Shown: positions 34,426 through 42,988 of the stretch, piece after piece
Numbering within the stretch: the first letter of the stretch is position 1
How the letters are laid out: every line of letters begins with the position of its first letter
DNA from: Roseiarcus sp963813195
GTDB taxonomy: Bacteria; Pseudomonadota; Alphaproteobacteria; Rhizobiales; Beijerinckiaceae
Direction: 5' to 3'
Length of the DNA: 64,000 nucleotides
NCBI GenBank assembly: GCA_963813195.1
Contig: CAWEYC010000046.1
Location: forward strand, 1 to 64,000
Translations under genes and position numbers: made by a program
The notes under the pieces: generated by a model
What the model saw: the letters and a program-made list of their open reading frames with translations, nothing else
Told to the model about the DNA's origin: nothing
Databases searched by the model: none

Positions 34426-37400
34426 AGCCCGCTGGCGGTGGGATCGGGCTTATTCGGCTTGAGTTTGGGCGGCGTGGGGACAGAAGGCGTCGCGTCCACG
34501 GTCGAATCGTCGATCTCCGGTTGCGGCGGACGCGGACTCGGGGTGACGACCGGCGGCGCCGCGGCTTTGTCCCTGGCTTCGCTCGCCCGGAGCAGTTCGT
34601 CCTCGACACGTTTGCGGTCCCTTTCGGATTTGATCCGAGCCTGATCGGCCTCGAAGGCGGCGAGTTCCGCCTCGCGCTGGCGCATGTACTGCTCAGCTTT
34701 CAAACGTCGATTGAAGAAGGCGCGCTCGCGGATATCCGCCTCGAGCGCCGCGATCCGATCGCTCTCGCGCGCGATCGTCTGCGCGGCGAGACCGGCGACG
34801 AAGGAGGAGGCCTCGATTTGGCGCGTCGGTGCGTCGACCGATGCAGCCACCGCGACGGCGACGCTCGGCGGCGGCCCGCTCCAAAACTTCCCGCCGGTGG
34901 CCTCGGTGAAAGTCGCGCGCGTCGTGAGATCCTGCGACCGCAGGTCGTAATCCAGGCTGACCACCGCCTGGCCGTCCTTCCTCCCGATGGTGAGCGGGCC
35001 GGCGCGCACGACCCCGGCGTTCATCACCGCCGGCACGGTCCCGTCGGGAAGGCTCATCGGCTGCTTGTCAAGTTCGATGCCGAGGGCGTGCACGACATTG
35101 GTCTCATCGATTCGGGCGTCCGGTGTTTGGTCATTGGCGAGAACGCGCCCCAGCGCACCGGGATCGAGGCGAGGGATGACGGCGCCCGCGGTCTGGACCT
35201 GGCCCTCCCCGACCAGTCCCGCCACGAGTGCGCTCGGGCTCTGTCCGGTGCTCGCGAACGCGAGCGAGGCGCCGAAGCGTCCGCGCATCCCCGCGCGGTC
35301 GATTGCGGCCACGTCGAGCGAGGTCTGTCCAGAGAGCGTCGCGACGGCGCCGTCCCGGCGCAACGTGACACTGCCCGAGGCGCGCCCGCCGCCGATCCCC
35401 ATGGCAAAATCATCGAAATCGAACCGGCCGCGATCTATCTTCAAGCGCCCCGTGACATCGCGCGCTTGCTCTCCGTCGATAACCTCGAGCGCCCCGATTC
35501 TCATTTGAACGTCGAGCGGGGGCGGACTGATGAGCGGCGGCGCAAATTTCGCACCCGACCATTTTCCAGGCGTGGCCGGTTGCGGCGCGCCGAGCGGCAG
35601 GCTGAGGAGCCCCGCCAGGCTCGCATGATCGATTGAGATTTCGCCGTCGATCTGCGCCGTCGGCGCGACTGGCGCTTCGCCCGCGATGGACTGTGCGAGC
35701 GCGACGTCGGGATCGATGGATGAGGCGGCAACCGGCTCGACCGGCGGCGGACGCCAGGTGAGCCGTCCCGTGATCTTCGAACCCGCTATCGTTCCCGCCA
35801 GACGGGGAAGGCCGAGCTGCGCGCCGCGCAAGACCAGGTCGCCGGTGAGATCGACGGGAACGATCGCGGTCGCCACAGGCGAGCCAAGGCCGAGCGCCGC
35901 CAACAGCGGCGTGGCGTTGTCGGCCTTCAGACTCGCGGCGCCGAACAGGCGCGCGTCGTCGTCCCCCTTCACATCCGGTCGTATTCGTCCGCGCCAGGCG
36001 AAATTCGCTCCGGCGATCGACGCGGCGACGTGCGTGTCGAAGCCGTTTTCCGATCGCCCCTCCGCCGAGGCCTCGATTCGCGCGCCTCCGCTGGCGACGG
36101 ACCGGGCGTTCAAGCCGACTTGCCGCAGCAACGCGGCGGCCTCCGGCGCTTCGAGTGCAAAGGTCGCCGCGATGCCGCCCGCCGCTGCGCCCGAACGCTC
36201 CACTTTGAGCGTGAATTGACTCTGGCCCGCTGAACCCTGCGCCTTGATGGAGTCGAGCGCCAAACCGCCGATGGCGCCCGGGCTGCTGCTCCGCGCCTCG
36301 AATGTCGCCTTCGCCGGCGACAGCGCGTCGGCGCGCTGCACCAGCGCTCGGCTCAATTCTCCCGGCGCGACGCGAGCGACCAAGGCCGCAAAATCGCGCA
36401 ATTTCTCCGCGTTGAGTTGTAGGGTGAGCCAGCGCCCCTGTGGTCCCGACGCCCCGTGAAGCTCGACCGCGGCGCCGCCGAGGCCGGCGATGGTCAGATG
36501 GTCGAGCGAAAGATCATTGCCGGTCTTCGTCAGCTTCAGCGACAGCGATCCCCCGTCGACGGTGGCTTCGCCGACGCGTGCGACGCGCAACGTCGTCGCG
36601 TCCAAGGCGAGCGAAAGATCGATATCGCCGAGGAAATCGACGCTTGCGCTCAAATTGGGCAGCGAATCGACATCGAGTGCATCGCCGCGGAGATCCATGA
36701 ACAGACGACCCCGCTCGTTTCCGAGCGGACGTGTGAACGCCATCGCTCCGCTCAGCGCGGTGCGGTCGACGACAAGATGGAGATTGCGCGCCGAGAACCC
36801 GACCGCCGAAATCTCGACGTCGCCGGTCGCCGACGCCTCACGATAGGGCAATGCCTCCTCGAGCGCGGTGAGCCGTTGCGCGAACTCCGGCTCGTCCGCG
36901 GTCGCCCAAGCACGCAACTGCGCGAAATCGCCCAAGCGCGCGTCGAGCCGGCCCTTGAACTCCGCCGCCGACCCCAATTCGAGCGCCCCGGACAGGCGCA
37001 GCGTCGATTGGCCCGGCACACCCATCGCAAGATCGCCCTCGATCGGCGCTCCCGCCGCCGCCTTGGCGTCGAGAGCGACGTCGGTCAGCGTCTGCGCGCC
37101 CACGATGATCGTCGGCGTCGTGAAAGCGATCCGCAGAGCGAGCGGCGATCCACCTTGCGCCTTCAGCGACGACAAAACCCGGGCCAACGCCCCGAGCGCC
37201 CGCGCCGGCGAAACGGAATCCTCGCCTTTCTCGCGCAGCAGCGCATCGATATTGAGCTCCTTGGCGGTGAGATCGGCGGAAAGGCTCGCGCCCGCGCCGA
37301 AGTCGAGCCTCGCCGCCCCGCTCGCCTCGAGCGCGCGCTCGTCGGGGCCGAAGCGCACAACGAGATCCTTCATCGTCGCGGCCCCGAGATCGGCATCCAC

Positions 37401-38240
37401 CGTGCCCGAAACGCGCCAAGGCGACGGCGGGCCCGCCTCCGTCAGCGCCGAAGACCCGGAAAAAGTGGCGGAGCCGGAATACGTCACGTCGAAGCCGCCG
37501 CGCGGGGCGCGAGGCGCGACCGCGAGCGAGCCGTCGAAGACGCCGCTCGGCAGATCCGCGGCCGGATCAATCTCGAGCTTGATCGGCAAGTTGGAATCTG
37601 TGAACGCGGCTGTCGCCAAGTGGAACTCGGCCTGCCCCCCGCCCGGCGTCGACACGCGGCCCGAGCCGCGATAAGGCCCAACCAACGAGGACGCCACGGC
37701 GTCGAGGTCGAGTCCCGAGATCTCGAGCGGCGCTCCGCCGCCGACGAGGCGCAGACGGCCTCCGGTCACCACGATACGATCCAGAGCGACGCGGTCCGCC
37801 TGCGCCTTGACGGACCATTGGGGAAAAAGAAGGGATCCGTCGGGCGCGCGCGAAAGCGTGAGGACGGGATGATCGAGACGCGCCAGGGTGAATCGGGCTC
37901 GCCCGCTCGGCAAACTCGCAAGCGCCGCCTCCAGTCGCACGTTCTCACACGTGAAAACCGTCGCGCCGCCCTTGGCGTCGGCTATTTTCACGTCTCTTAA
38001 TTGCAGATACGGAACCGGCAAGAAGCGGATATCGATGGGGCCGGAAACAACGACGCGTGCTCCTACAATGTCGCTAAGTTCGGCTTCGATTTGTGCGCGG
38101 TGAAGCGACCAATCGACGAAAAACGGCACAAGGAGCGCCGCAGAGAGCGCCACCACCAGCGTGACCGCGATAAGCGTTAGAATTATGCGCACAGGATGAG
38201 ATCGATCGGGGGTTCGTGAGTGAATGACGCTCCGCGCCAC
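34419..38240 (-). CDS. AsmA family protein
   Basis: 1273 residues. An N-terminal membrane anchor (VRIILTLIAVTLVVALSAALLVPFFVDW) is followed by the AsmA opening 'LHRAQIEAELSDIVGARVVVSGPIDIRFLPVPYLQLRDVKIADAKGG'. A very long beta-rich periplasmic region and a C-terminal AsmA-type domain follow, then a coiled-coil, charged tail (about 1150-1240) and a Pro-rich end. AsmA-like proteins belong to the repeating beta-groove lipid-transfer superfamily linked to outer-membrane assembly. Only 7 bp of its 3' end overlap the RHH gene. The start may be internal (a GTG at VRIILTL). Confidence 0.88.
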   Translation of the reverse strand: MARSVIHSRTPDRSHPVRIILTLIAVTLVVALSAALLVPFFVDWSLHRAQIEAELSDIVGARVVVSGPIDIRFLPVPYLQLRDVKIADAKGGATVFTCENVRLEAALASLPSGRARFTLARLDHPVLTLSRAPDGSLLFPQWSVKAQADRVALDRIVVTGGRLRLVGGGAPLEISGLDLDAVASSLVGPYRGSGRVSTPGGGQAEFHLATAAFTDSNLPIKLEIDPAADLPSGVFDGSLAVAPRAPRGGFDVTYSGSATFSGSSALTEAGPPSPWRVSGTVDADLGAATMKDLVVRFGPDERALEASGAARLDFGAGASLSADLTAKELNIDALLREKGEDSVSPARALGALARVLSSLKAQGGSPLALRIAFTTPTIIVGAQTLTDVALDAKAAAGAPIEGDLAMGVPGQSTLRLSGALELGSAAEFKGRLDARLGDFAQLRAWATADEPEFAQRLTALEEALPYREASATGDVEISAVGFSARNLHLVVDRTALSGAMAFTRPLGNERGRLFMDLRGDALDVDSLPNLSASVDFLGDIDLSLALDATTLRVARVGEATVDGGSLSLKLTKTGNDLSLDHLTIAGLGGAAVELHGASGPQGRWLTLQLNAEKLRDFAALVARVAPGELSRALVQRADALSPAKATFEARSSSPGAIGGLALDSIKAQGSAGQSQFTLKVERSGAAAGGIAATFALEAPEAAALLRQVGLNARSVASGGARIEASAEGRSENGFDTHVAASIAGANFAWRGRIRPDVKGDDDARLFGAASLKADNATPLLAALGLGSPVATAIVPVDLTGDLVLRGAQLGLPRLAGTIAGSKITGRLTWRPPPVEPVAASSIDPDVALAQSIAGEAPVAPTAQIDGEISIDHASLAGLLSLPLGAPQPATPGKWSGAKFAPPLISPPPLDVQMRIGALEVIDGEQARDVTGRLKIDRGRFDFDDFAMGIGGGRASGSVTLRRDGAVATLSGQTSLDVAAIDRAGMRGRFGASLAFASTGQSPSALVAGLVGEGQVQTAGAVIPRLDPGALGRVLANDQTPDARIDETNVVHALGIELDKQPMSLPDGTVPAVMNAGVVRAGPLTIGRKDGQAVVSLDYDLRSQDLTTRATFTEATGGKFWSGPPPSVAVAVAASVDAPTRQIEASSFVAGLAAQTIARESDRIAALEADIRERAFFNRRLKAEQYMRQREAELAAFEADQARIKSERDRKRVEDELLRASEARDKAAAPPVVTPSPRPPQPEIDDSTVDATPSVPTPPKLKPNKPDPTASGLY

Positions 38241-38455
38241 AGCTTAGCCCATAAAGGCGCGCGCACGTTAGACTATAAAATGGCGTCGGAGTGACGTTAC
38301 GCTAAAGGGGGTAATTGCAAGGGAATTGCGCAGGCCGGGTCAGCCGCAGCGCCGCGCCGTCGTCCGCCGATGGCGCCCAAGATGCGGCAATGCTATAGGA
38401 AAATTGCGATCGATGATCGACGGCAGATCGGCTGTCGGGCGGACGAGGGAGGCGT

Positions 38456-38602
38456 ATGGTGGCCAAAGGACAGTTACGGAGCAATAAAGAGGCCAAGAAG
38501 CCGAAAAAGGACAAGGGAAAATCGGCGCCGGCCGGCGCCGCCGGTTCGAACGGCTTCTCCAAGCAAGGGCCGCAGGCGGGGTCCCAAAGCGGTAAGAAGT
38601 GA
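38456..38602 (+). CDS. Small basic conserved protein (AKGQLRSNKEAKKPKK type)
   Basis: 48 residues starting MVAKGQLRSNKEAKKPKKDK, with a Gly/Ala/Ser/Gln-rich remainder. A strong GAGGGAGG ribosome site lies just upstream. The N-terminal pattern is one I recall from short hypotheticals in many alpha- and betaproteobacteria. Probably cytoplasmic and nucleic-acid-interacting by charge; function unknown. Confidence 0.75.
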   Translation: MVAKGQLRSNKEAKKPKKDKGKSAPAGAAGSNGFSKQGPQAGSQSGKK

Positions 38603-38687
38603 GAGCGGCGCTTAGGGGCTGAATCCGCCGACCCTCTTCGCGGCGACGCGCGCCGGGCGTGCAAACTCGAACCCCGCGCGCCGAGGC

Positions 38688-38721
38688 CAGCTTTGCGTCT
38701 TTACCAGCTTTGCGTCTTTAC
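38688..38721 (+). repeat. Perfect tandem 17-bp repeat
   Basis: CAGCTTTGCGTCTTTAC occurs twice back to back (38688-38704, 38705-38721) in the 270-bp gap before the ABC importer operon. Nothing else is visible in the gap apart from the ribosome site of the next gene. Confidence 0.85.
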
Positions 38722-38875
38722 AAGTCGGCCGCTGCCGCCGCCAGCCCGAAGCGGCGCGTTTTGCGGCGCCGCGCGGCCAAGCGAGCAGCGCCGACATCCC
38801 TCTGTCACAACGCCGCCTTAGTGCCAACCGTCGCTCGGAAGTCTGCGCATCCGCAGGATGCATTGGGAGGTTGCA

Positions 38876-39997
38876 ATGACTACACCCCTGACGAATTACC
38901 GCCGAACATCGTTCGGCTCGATCGCCGTTGCGGCCGTCCTCGCCTTCGCTGCTCCCGCTTTCGCCGGCCCCCTCGATGCGCTCGTCGCCGCGGCGAAGAA
39001 GGAAGGTCAGCTCACTGTAATCGCCCTGCCGCACGATTGGTGCGGGTACGGCGCCCTGATCGATAGCTTCAAAGCCAAGTACGGAATCACGGTCAACGAA
39101 CTCAATCCCGACGGCGGCTCGGGCGACGAGATCGAGGCGATCAAGGCAAACAAGGACAACAAGGGTCCGCAAGCGCCCGACGTCATCGACGTCGGCCTCG
39201 GCTTCGGCCCGTCCGCCAAAGCCGACGGACTGCTCCAGCCCTACAAGGTCTCGACGTGGGCTTCGATTCCGGACGACGCCAAGGACGCTGACGGCTACTG
39301 GGCCGGCGACTATTACGGTGTGCTGGCGATGGCCGTGAACGCCGACATCGTCAAGAAGTCGCCGACCGACTGGGCGGACCTGCAAGGCCCCGCGTTTAAG
39401 GGATCCGTCGCCATCGTCGGCGATCCGCGCACCGCCAATCAGGCGGCGATGGCGGTTTACGCCGCAGGTCTTGCCGGCGGGGCGACCGACGCGACAAAGG
39501 CCGCGACCGACGGCCTGAATTTCTTTGCCGACCTGAACAAAAAGGGCAATTTCGTTCCAGTCACCGCCGGCGCGGCGTCTCTCGCGCAGGGCACGACTCC
39601 CGTCGTTATTCTGTGGGATTACAATGCGCTGGCGGCGCGTGATAATCTAAAGGGCAATCCGAAGGTCGACGTGATCGTTCCCCAGAGCGGGGTCATCGCC
39701 GGCGTCTACGTCCAGGCGATCAGCGCTTACGCGCCGCACCCCTCGGCGGCCAAGCTCTGGCTCGAACATCTCTATTCCGATGAAGGCCAGATCGGCTGGC
39801 TGAAGGGCTATTGCCATCCCATCCGCTTCAACGCGCTGGTCGCCGACAAGAAGGTTCCCGCGGACCTCCTCGCCAAACTACCGGCTGCGGAAAACTACGC
39901 TAAAGCGAAATTCCCGTCGCTCGACGAGCAAAAGACGGCCAAGGAACTGATCGCCAAGCAATGGGACGCGACGGTCGGCGCGACAATCGCTAAGTAA
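38876..39997 (+). CDS. ABC transporter substrate-binding protein (family 1, iron/polyamine type)
   Basis: 373-residue periplasmic protein with a signal peptide (SIAVAAVLAFAAPAFA). The core is 'LVAAAKKEGQLTVIALPHDWCGYGALIDSFKAKYGITVNELNPDGGSGDEIEAIKA', then 'PDVIDVGLGFG' and 'YYGVLAMAVNADIVKKSPTDWADL'. This is a spermidine/putrescine or Fe(III)-type binding fold. The ligand cannot be read from the sequence. GGGAGG lies 5 nt upstream of the ATG. First gene of a four-gene importer operon. Confidence 0.88.
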   Translation: MTTPLTNYRRTSFGSIAVAAVLAFAAPAFAGPLDALVAAAKKEGQLTVIALPHDWCGYGALIDSFKAKYGITVNELNPDGGSGDEIEAIKANKDNKGPQAPDVIDVGLGFGPSAKADGLLQPYKVSTWASIPDDAKDADGYWAGDYYGVLAMAVNADIVKKSPTDWADLQGPAFKGSVAIVGDPRTANQAAMAVYAAGLAGGATDATKAATDGLNFFADLNKKGNFVPVTAGAASLAQGTTPVVILWDYNALAARDNLKGNPKVDVIVPQSGVIAGVYVQAISAYAPHPSAAKLWLEHLYSDEGQIGWLKGYCHPIRFNALVADKKVPADLLAKLPAAENYAKAKFPSLDEQKTAKELIAKQWDATVGATIAK

Positions 39998-40123
39998 CGC
40001 GTCGGCGGCCGTCCGGCCCCTGCCGGGACTGCCGCTGAAGCCGCTATCGCCGGTCGGCGAAATGGCAATACGGCGTGCGCCTCGATCCCGCGAGTTCTAC
40101 GGCATGGCGAATTCATCCAATCC

Positions 40124-41008
40124 ATGACCACCATGACGAGAACGTCCGCGCCGGCGCGCCGCGCTTCCAACCTCCTGGCTTGGCTCGGCGTCACGCCGTT
40201 TTTCATCTTCGCATTGATGTTCCTGATCGCGCCGACGGTCTCCCTGCTGATCGGCGCCTTCCAGACCCATGACGGCGCTTTCACGTTCGACAACATCGCA
40301 CGCTTGAATCAGCCTTCGATCCGCGCCTCCTACTGGCTGAGCATCGAGGTCAGCGCCGCCTCCGCGTTCTTCGGCGCGGCGCTCGGCTTGGGTCTCGCGC
40401 TCGCCGTGGTGCGCGGCGGCCTGCCGGGCTGGCTGCGACCGACATTGATGACATTTTCCGGCGTCGCTTCGAACTTCGCCGGCGTGCCGCTCGCCTTCGC
40501 TTTCATCGCGACGCTCGGCCGGGTGGGATTCCTGACCATCCTCCTCAACAATATCCTCGGCTTCAATCTCTATGGCGCGGGGTTCAACCTCTTCACCTTC
40601 ACCGGCCTCACGCTCACCTACCTCTACTTCCAAATCCCGTTGATGATCCTCGTGATCACGCCGGCTCTGGACGGCATCAAACGCGAATGGAGCGAAGCCT
40701 CGCAGATGCTCGGCGCGAGCGGCTGGCAATATTGGCGCATGATCGCGTTGCCGGTGTTGTGGCCGAGCATTCTCGGCGGCGCGTTGCTGCTCTTCGCCAA
40801 TGCCTTCGGCGCCATCGCGACCGCGTACGCGTTGACCGGGTCCTCGCTCAACATCGCGCCGATCCTGCTCTATGCGCAAATCCGCGGCGACGTGCTGCAT
40901 GATCCCAATCTCGGCTTCGCGTTGGCGCTGGGCATGCTGGCGATCACTGGCCTCTCCAATCTCGCCTATCTCTTTCTGCGCTCGCGCTCCGAGCGGTGGC
41001 TGCGATGA
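40124..41008 (+). CDS. ABC transporter permease
   Basis: 294 residues, six transmembrane helices and the permease EAA loop (EWSEASQMLGASGWQYWRMIALPVLWPSI). PotB-like first permease of the importer. It lies 126 bp after the binding-protein gene and its stop overlaps the second permease (ATGA). Confidence 0.9.
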   Translation: MTTMTRTSAPARRASNLLAWLGVTPFFIFALMFLIAPTVSLLIGAFQTHDGAFTFDNIARLNQPSIRASYWLSIEVSAASAFFGAALGLGLALAVVRGGLPGWLRPTLMTFSGVASNFAGVPLAFAFIATLGRVGFLTILLNNILGFNLYGAGFNLFTFTGLTLTYLYFQIPLMILVITPALDGIKREWSEASQMLGASGWQYWRMIALPVLWPSILGGALLLFANAFGAIATAYALTGSSLNIAPILLYAQIRGDVLHDPNLGFALALGMLAITGLSNLAYLFLRSRSERWLR

Positions 41009-41793
41009 GGCGAACATCTTTGCCCGCCGCGGTCGCGACGATTCTCGGCGCGGTCTATTTCCTCGCGCCGCTGATCGCGACCTTCGAGTTTTCGCTGCGC
41101 CTCAAGCGCGGCGAATACAGCTTCGAAGCCTATCGGCTGGTGTTCGCGAGCGGCGACTTCCAGGCGTCGTTCCTCTATTCGACCGTGCTCGCCCTCGCAA
41201 CGATCGCCGTCAGCGTGCTCATCGTCGTGCCGACGGCCTACTTTGTGCAACTGCGCCTGCCGCGCCTGCGCGGTCTCATTGAATTCACCACCTTGTCGCC
41301 GCTCGTCATCCCCGCCATCGTGCTGGTCTTCGGCTACATCAAGCTCTACGGCAGCTCCTCGTTCTTGCCGTTGACCGGAAGCGCGCTCGGCTCCGACATT
41401 CTGCTGATGCTCGCCTATGTCGCGCTCGGCCTGCCCTACATGTATCGGTCGGTCGAAACGGGATTGCGCGCGATCGACGTGCGCACTTTGACGGAGGCCG
41501 CCGAGAGCCAGGGCGCGGGTATCGGGACAATCCTCTTTCGCGTGATCCTGCCCAACATCCGCTCGGCGATTCTGTCCGGCGCGTTTCTGACCTTCGCCAT
41601 CGTCATCGGCGAATTCACGATCGCGAGCCTTTTGAATCGCCCCGCGTTCGGGCCCTATTTGCAGCTCGTCGGCGCATCGCGCGCCTATGAGCCGGCCGCG
41701 CTCGCGGTGATGGCGTTCGCGATCACTTGGGCGTGCATGGGCCTCATTCAGCTCCTCGGGCGGGGCGCGCCCGGCTCGGCGCCGCCGCGATGA
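41005..41793 (+). CDS. ABC transporter permease
   Basis: 262 residues, PotC-like second permease, with six helices and an EAA loop (TLTEAAESQGAGIGTILFRVILPNIRSAI). The start ATG 41005 overlaps the previous stop, and its stop overlaps the ATPase start, indicating tight translational coupling. Confidence 0.9.
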   Translation: MRRTSLPAAVATILGAVYFLAPLIATFEFSLRLKRGEYSFEAYRLVFASGDFQASFLYSTVLALATIAVSVLIVVPTAYFVQLRLPRLRGLIEFTTLSPLVIPAIVLVFGYIKLYGSSSFLPLTGSALGSDILLMLAYVALGLPYMYRSVETGLRAIDVRTLTEAAESQGAGIGTILFRVILPNIRSAILSGAFLTFAIVIGEFTIASLLNRPAFGPYLQLVGASRAYEPAALAVMAFAITWACMGLIQLLGRGAPGSAPPR

Positions 41794-42869
41794 CGAGTCC
41801 TTCCATGACTTTCTTGCAACTGTCCGGCATTCAGAAGTCCTTCGGCGCCAACGCGGTGGTCAAGAATTTCGACCTCGCGGTTTCGCGCGGCGAGCTGGTG
41901 ACGTTCCTCGGGCCGAGCGGATGCGGCAAGACGACGACCTTGCGCATGATCGCCGGGTTCGAATCTCCGACGCGCGGCCAAATCGTCATCGACGGTCACG
42001 ATGTCACGACGCTCCGCGCCAACCGGCGCAACATCGGCATGGTGTTTCAGTCCTACGCCCTATTTCCCAACATGACCGTCGCCGGCAATGTCGGTTTCGG
42101 GCTGCGCGTCGCCGGCAAGCCGGCGGCGGAGATCAGGTCCCGGGTCGACGAGATGCTCGCGATGATCAAATTGCCGGAGCTCGCCGCGCGTTACCCCTAC
42201 CAACTATCGGGCGGTCAGCAACAGCGCGTTTCACTCGCGCGCGCGCTGGCGTCGAGCCCGCAAATCCTGCTGCTCGATGAGCCGCTCTCCGCGCTCGACG
42301 CGCGCATCCGCCTGTCGCTGCGCGAGGAAATCCGCACGCTGCAACGCAAGCTCGGCATCACGACCATCTTCGTCACCCACGATCAGGAAGAGGCGCTCTC
42401 GATGTCGGACCGCGTCGTCGTGATGAATGACGGCGCGGTCGAGCAAATCGGGACTCCGAGCGAAATCTACAATGCGCCGCGGACGCGCTTCGTCGCCTCG
42501 TTCGTCGGCACGCTCAATCTGCTCGACGGCCGAATCGTCGATACTTCCTCCGGCTTGGTTGAAATCGATGGCCAGCGCGTCGCGACGCGGCGCGATCTCA
42601 ACGGCGCCAAGGCCGGCGACGTCCGCGCGATGGCGCTGCGGCCCGAGGCGTTGCGGCTCGGCGCCGGCGGCGACGACCGCAATACGCTCAAGGGCGTCAT
42701 CGAAGAGGTCGCCTTTCTCGGCGCCGTGGTCCGTCTGCGCGTGCGCCTCGCGCAAACGGCCGTCATCGTCGACACCTTCAACAGCGGGTCGGGCGAGCTG
42801 CCGGCCAGGGGACAATCCGTCGCGATCAATTTCAGCTGCGACGATCTGATCGTCCTGGAGGCCGTATGA
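41790..42869 (+). CDS. ABC transporter ATP-binding protein (PotA-like)
   Basis: 359 residues. Walker A is GPSGCGKTTTL, signature LSGGQQQRVSLARAL, Walker B ILLLDEPLSALD and H-loop THDQEEA. A C-terminal TOBE domain (about 270-359) is present, as in PotA/FbpC/MalK. It energises the preceding permeases. The start overlaps the permease stop. Confidence 0.94.
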   Translation: MTSPSMTFLQLSGIQKSFGANAVVKNFDLAVSRGELVTFLGPSGCGKTTTLRMIAGFESPTRGQIVIDGHDVTTLRANRRNIGMVFQSYALFPNMTVAGNVGFGLRVAGKPAAEIRSRVDEMLAMIKLPELAARYPYQLSGGQQQRVSLARALASSPQILLLDEPLSALDARIRLSLREEIRTLQRKLGITTIFVTHDQEEALSMSDRVVVMNDGAVEQIGTPSEIYNAPRTRFVASFVGTLNLLDGRIVDTSSGLVEIDGQRVATRRDLNGAKAGDVRAMALRPEALRLGAGGDDRNTLKGVIEEVAFLGAVVRLRVRLAQTAVIVDTFNSGSGELPARGQSVAINFSCDDLIVLEAV

Positions 42870-42910
42870 ACCGATAAGACACGCTGCGGTTATAGTGAAT
42901 CGCCATCGGT

Positions 42911-42988
42911 CGTCATCGCGAGCGAAGCGTGGCGATCCAGACTAAGCCGCCACCGACGCAGAGCCGAAGTCTGGATCGCTTTGCGTCA
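42911..42988. repeat. REP-like interspersed repeat
   Basis: CGCGAGCGAAGCGTGGCGAT followed by CCAGACTAAGCCGCC (42917-42951) faces an inverted arm (GTCTGGATCGCTTTGCG, about 42969-42985). The same core recurs twice at 56656-56750. It lies between convergent genes. Confidence 0.75.

Noticed and set aside
36456..38000. A 514-codon plus-strand frame opposite the AsmA gene
   Set aside because: Extremely Arg-rich low-complexity translation antisense to a conserved gene; no ribosome site or homology.
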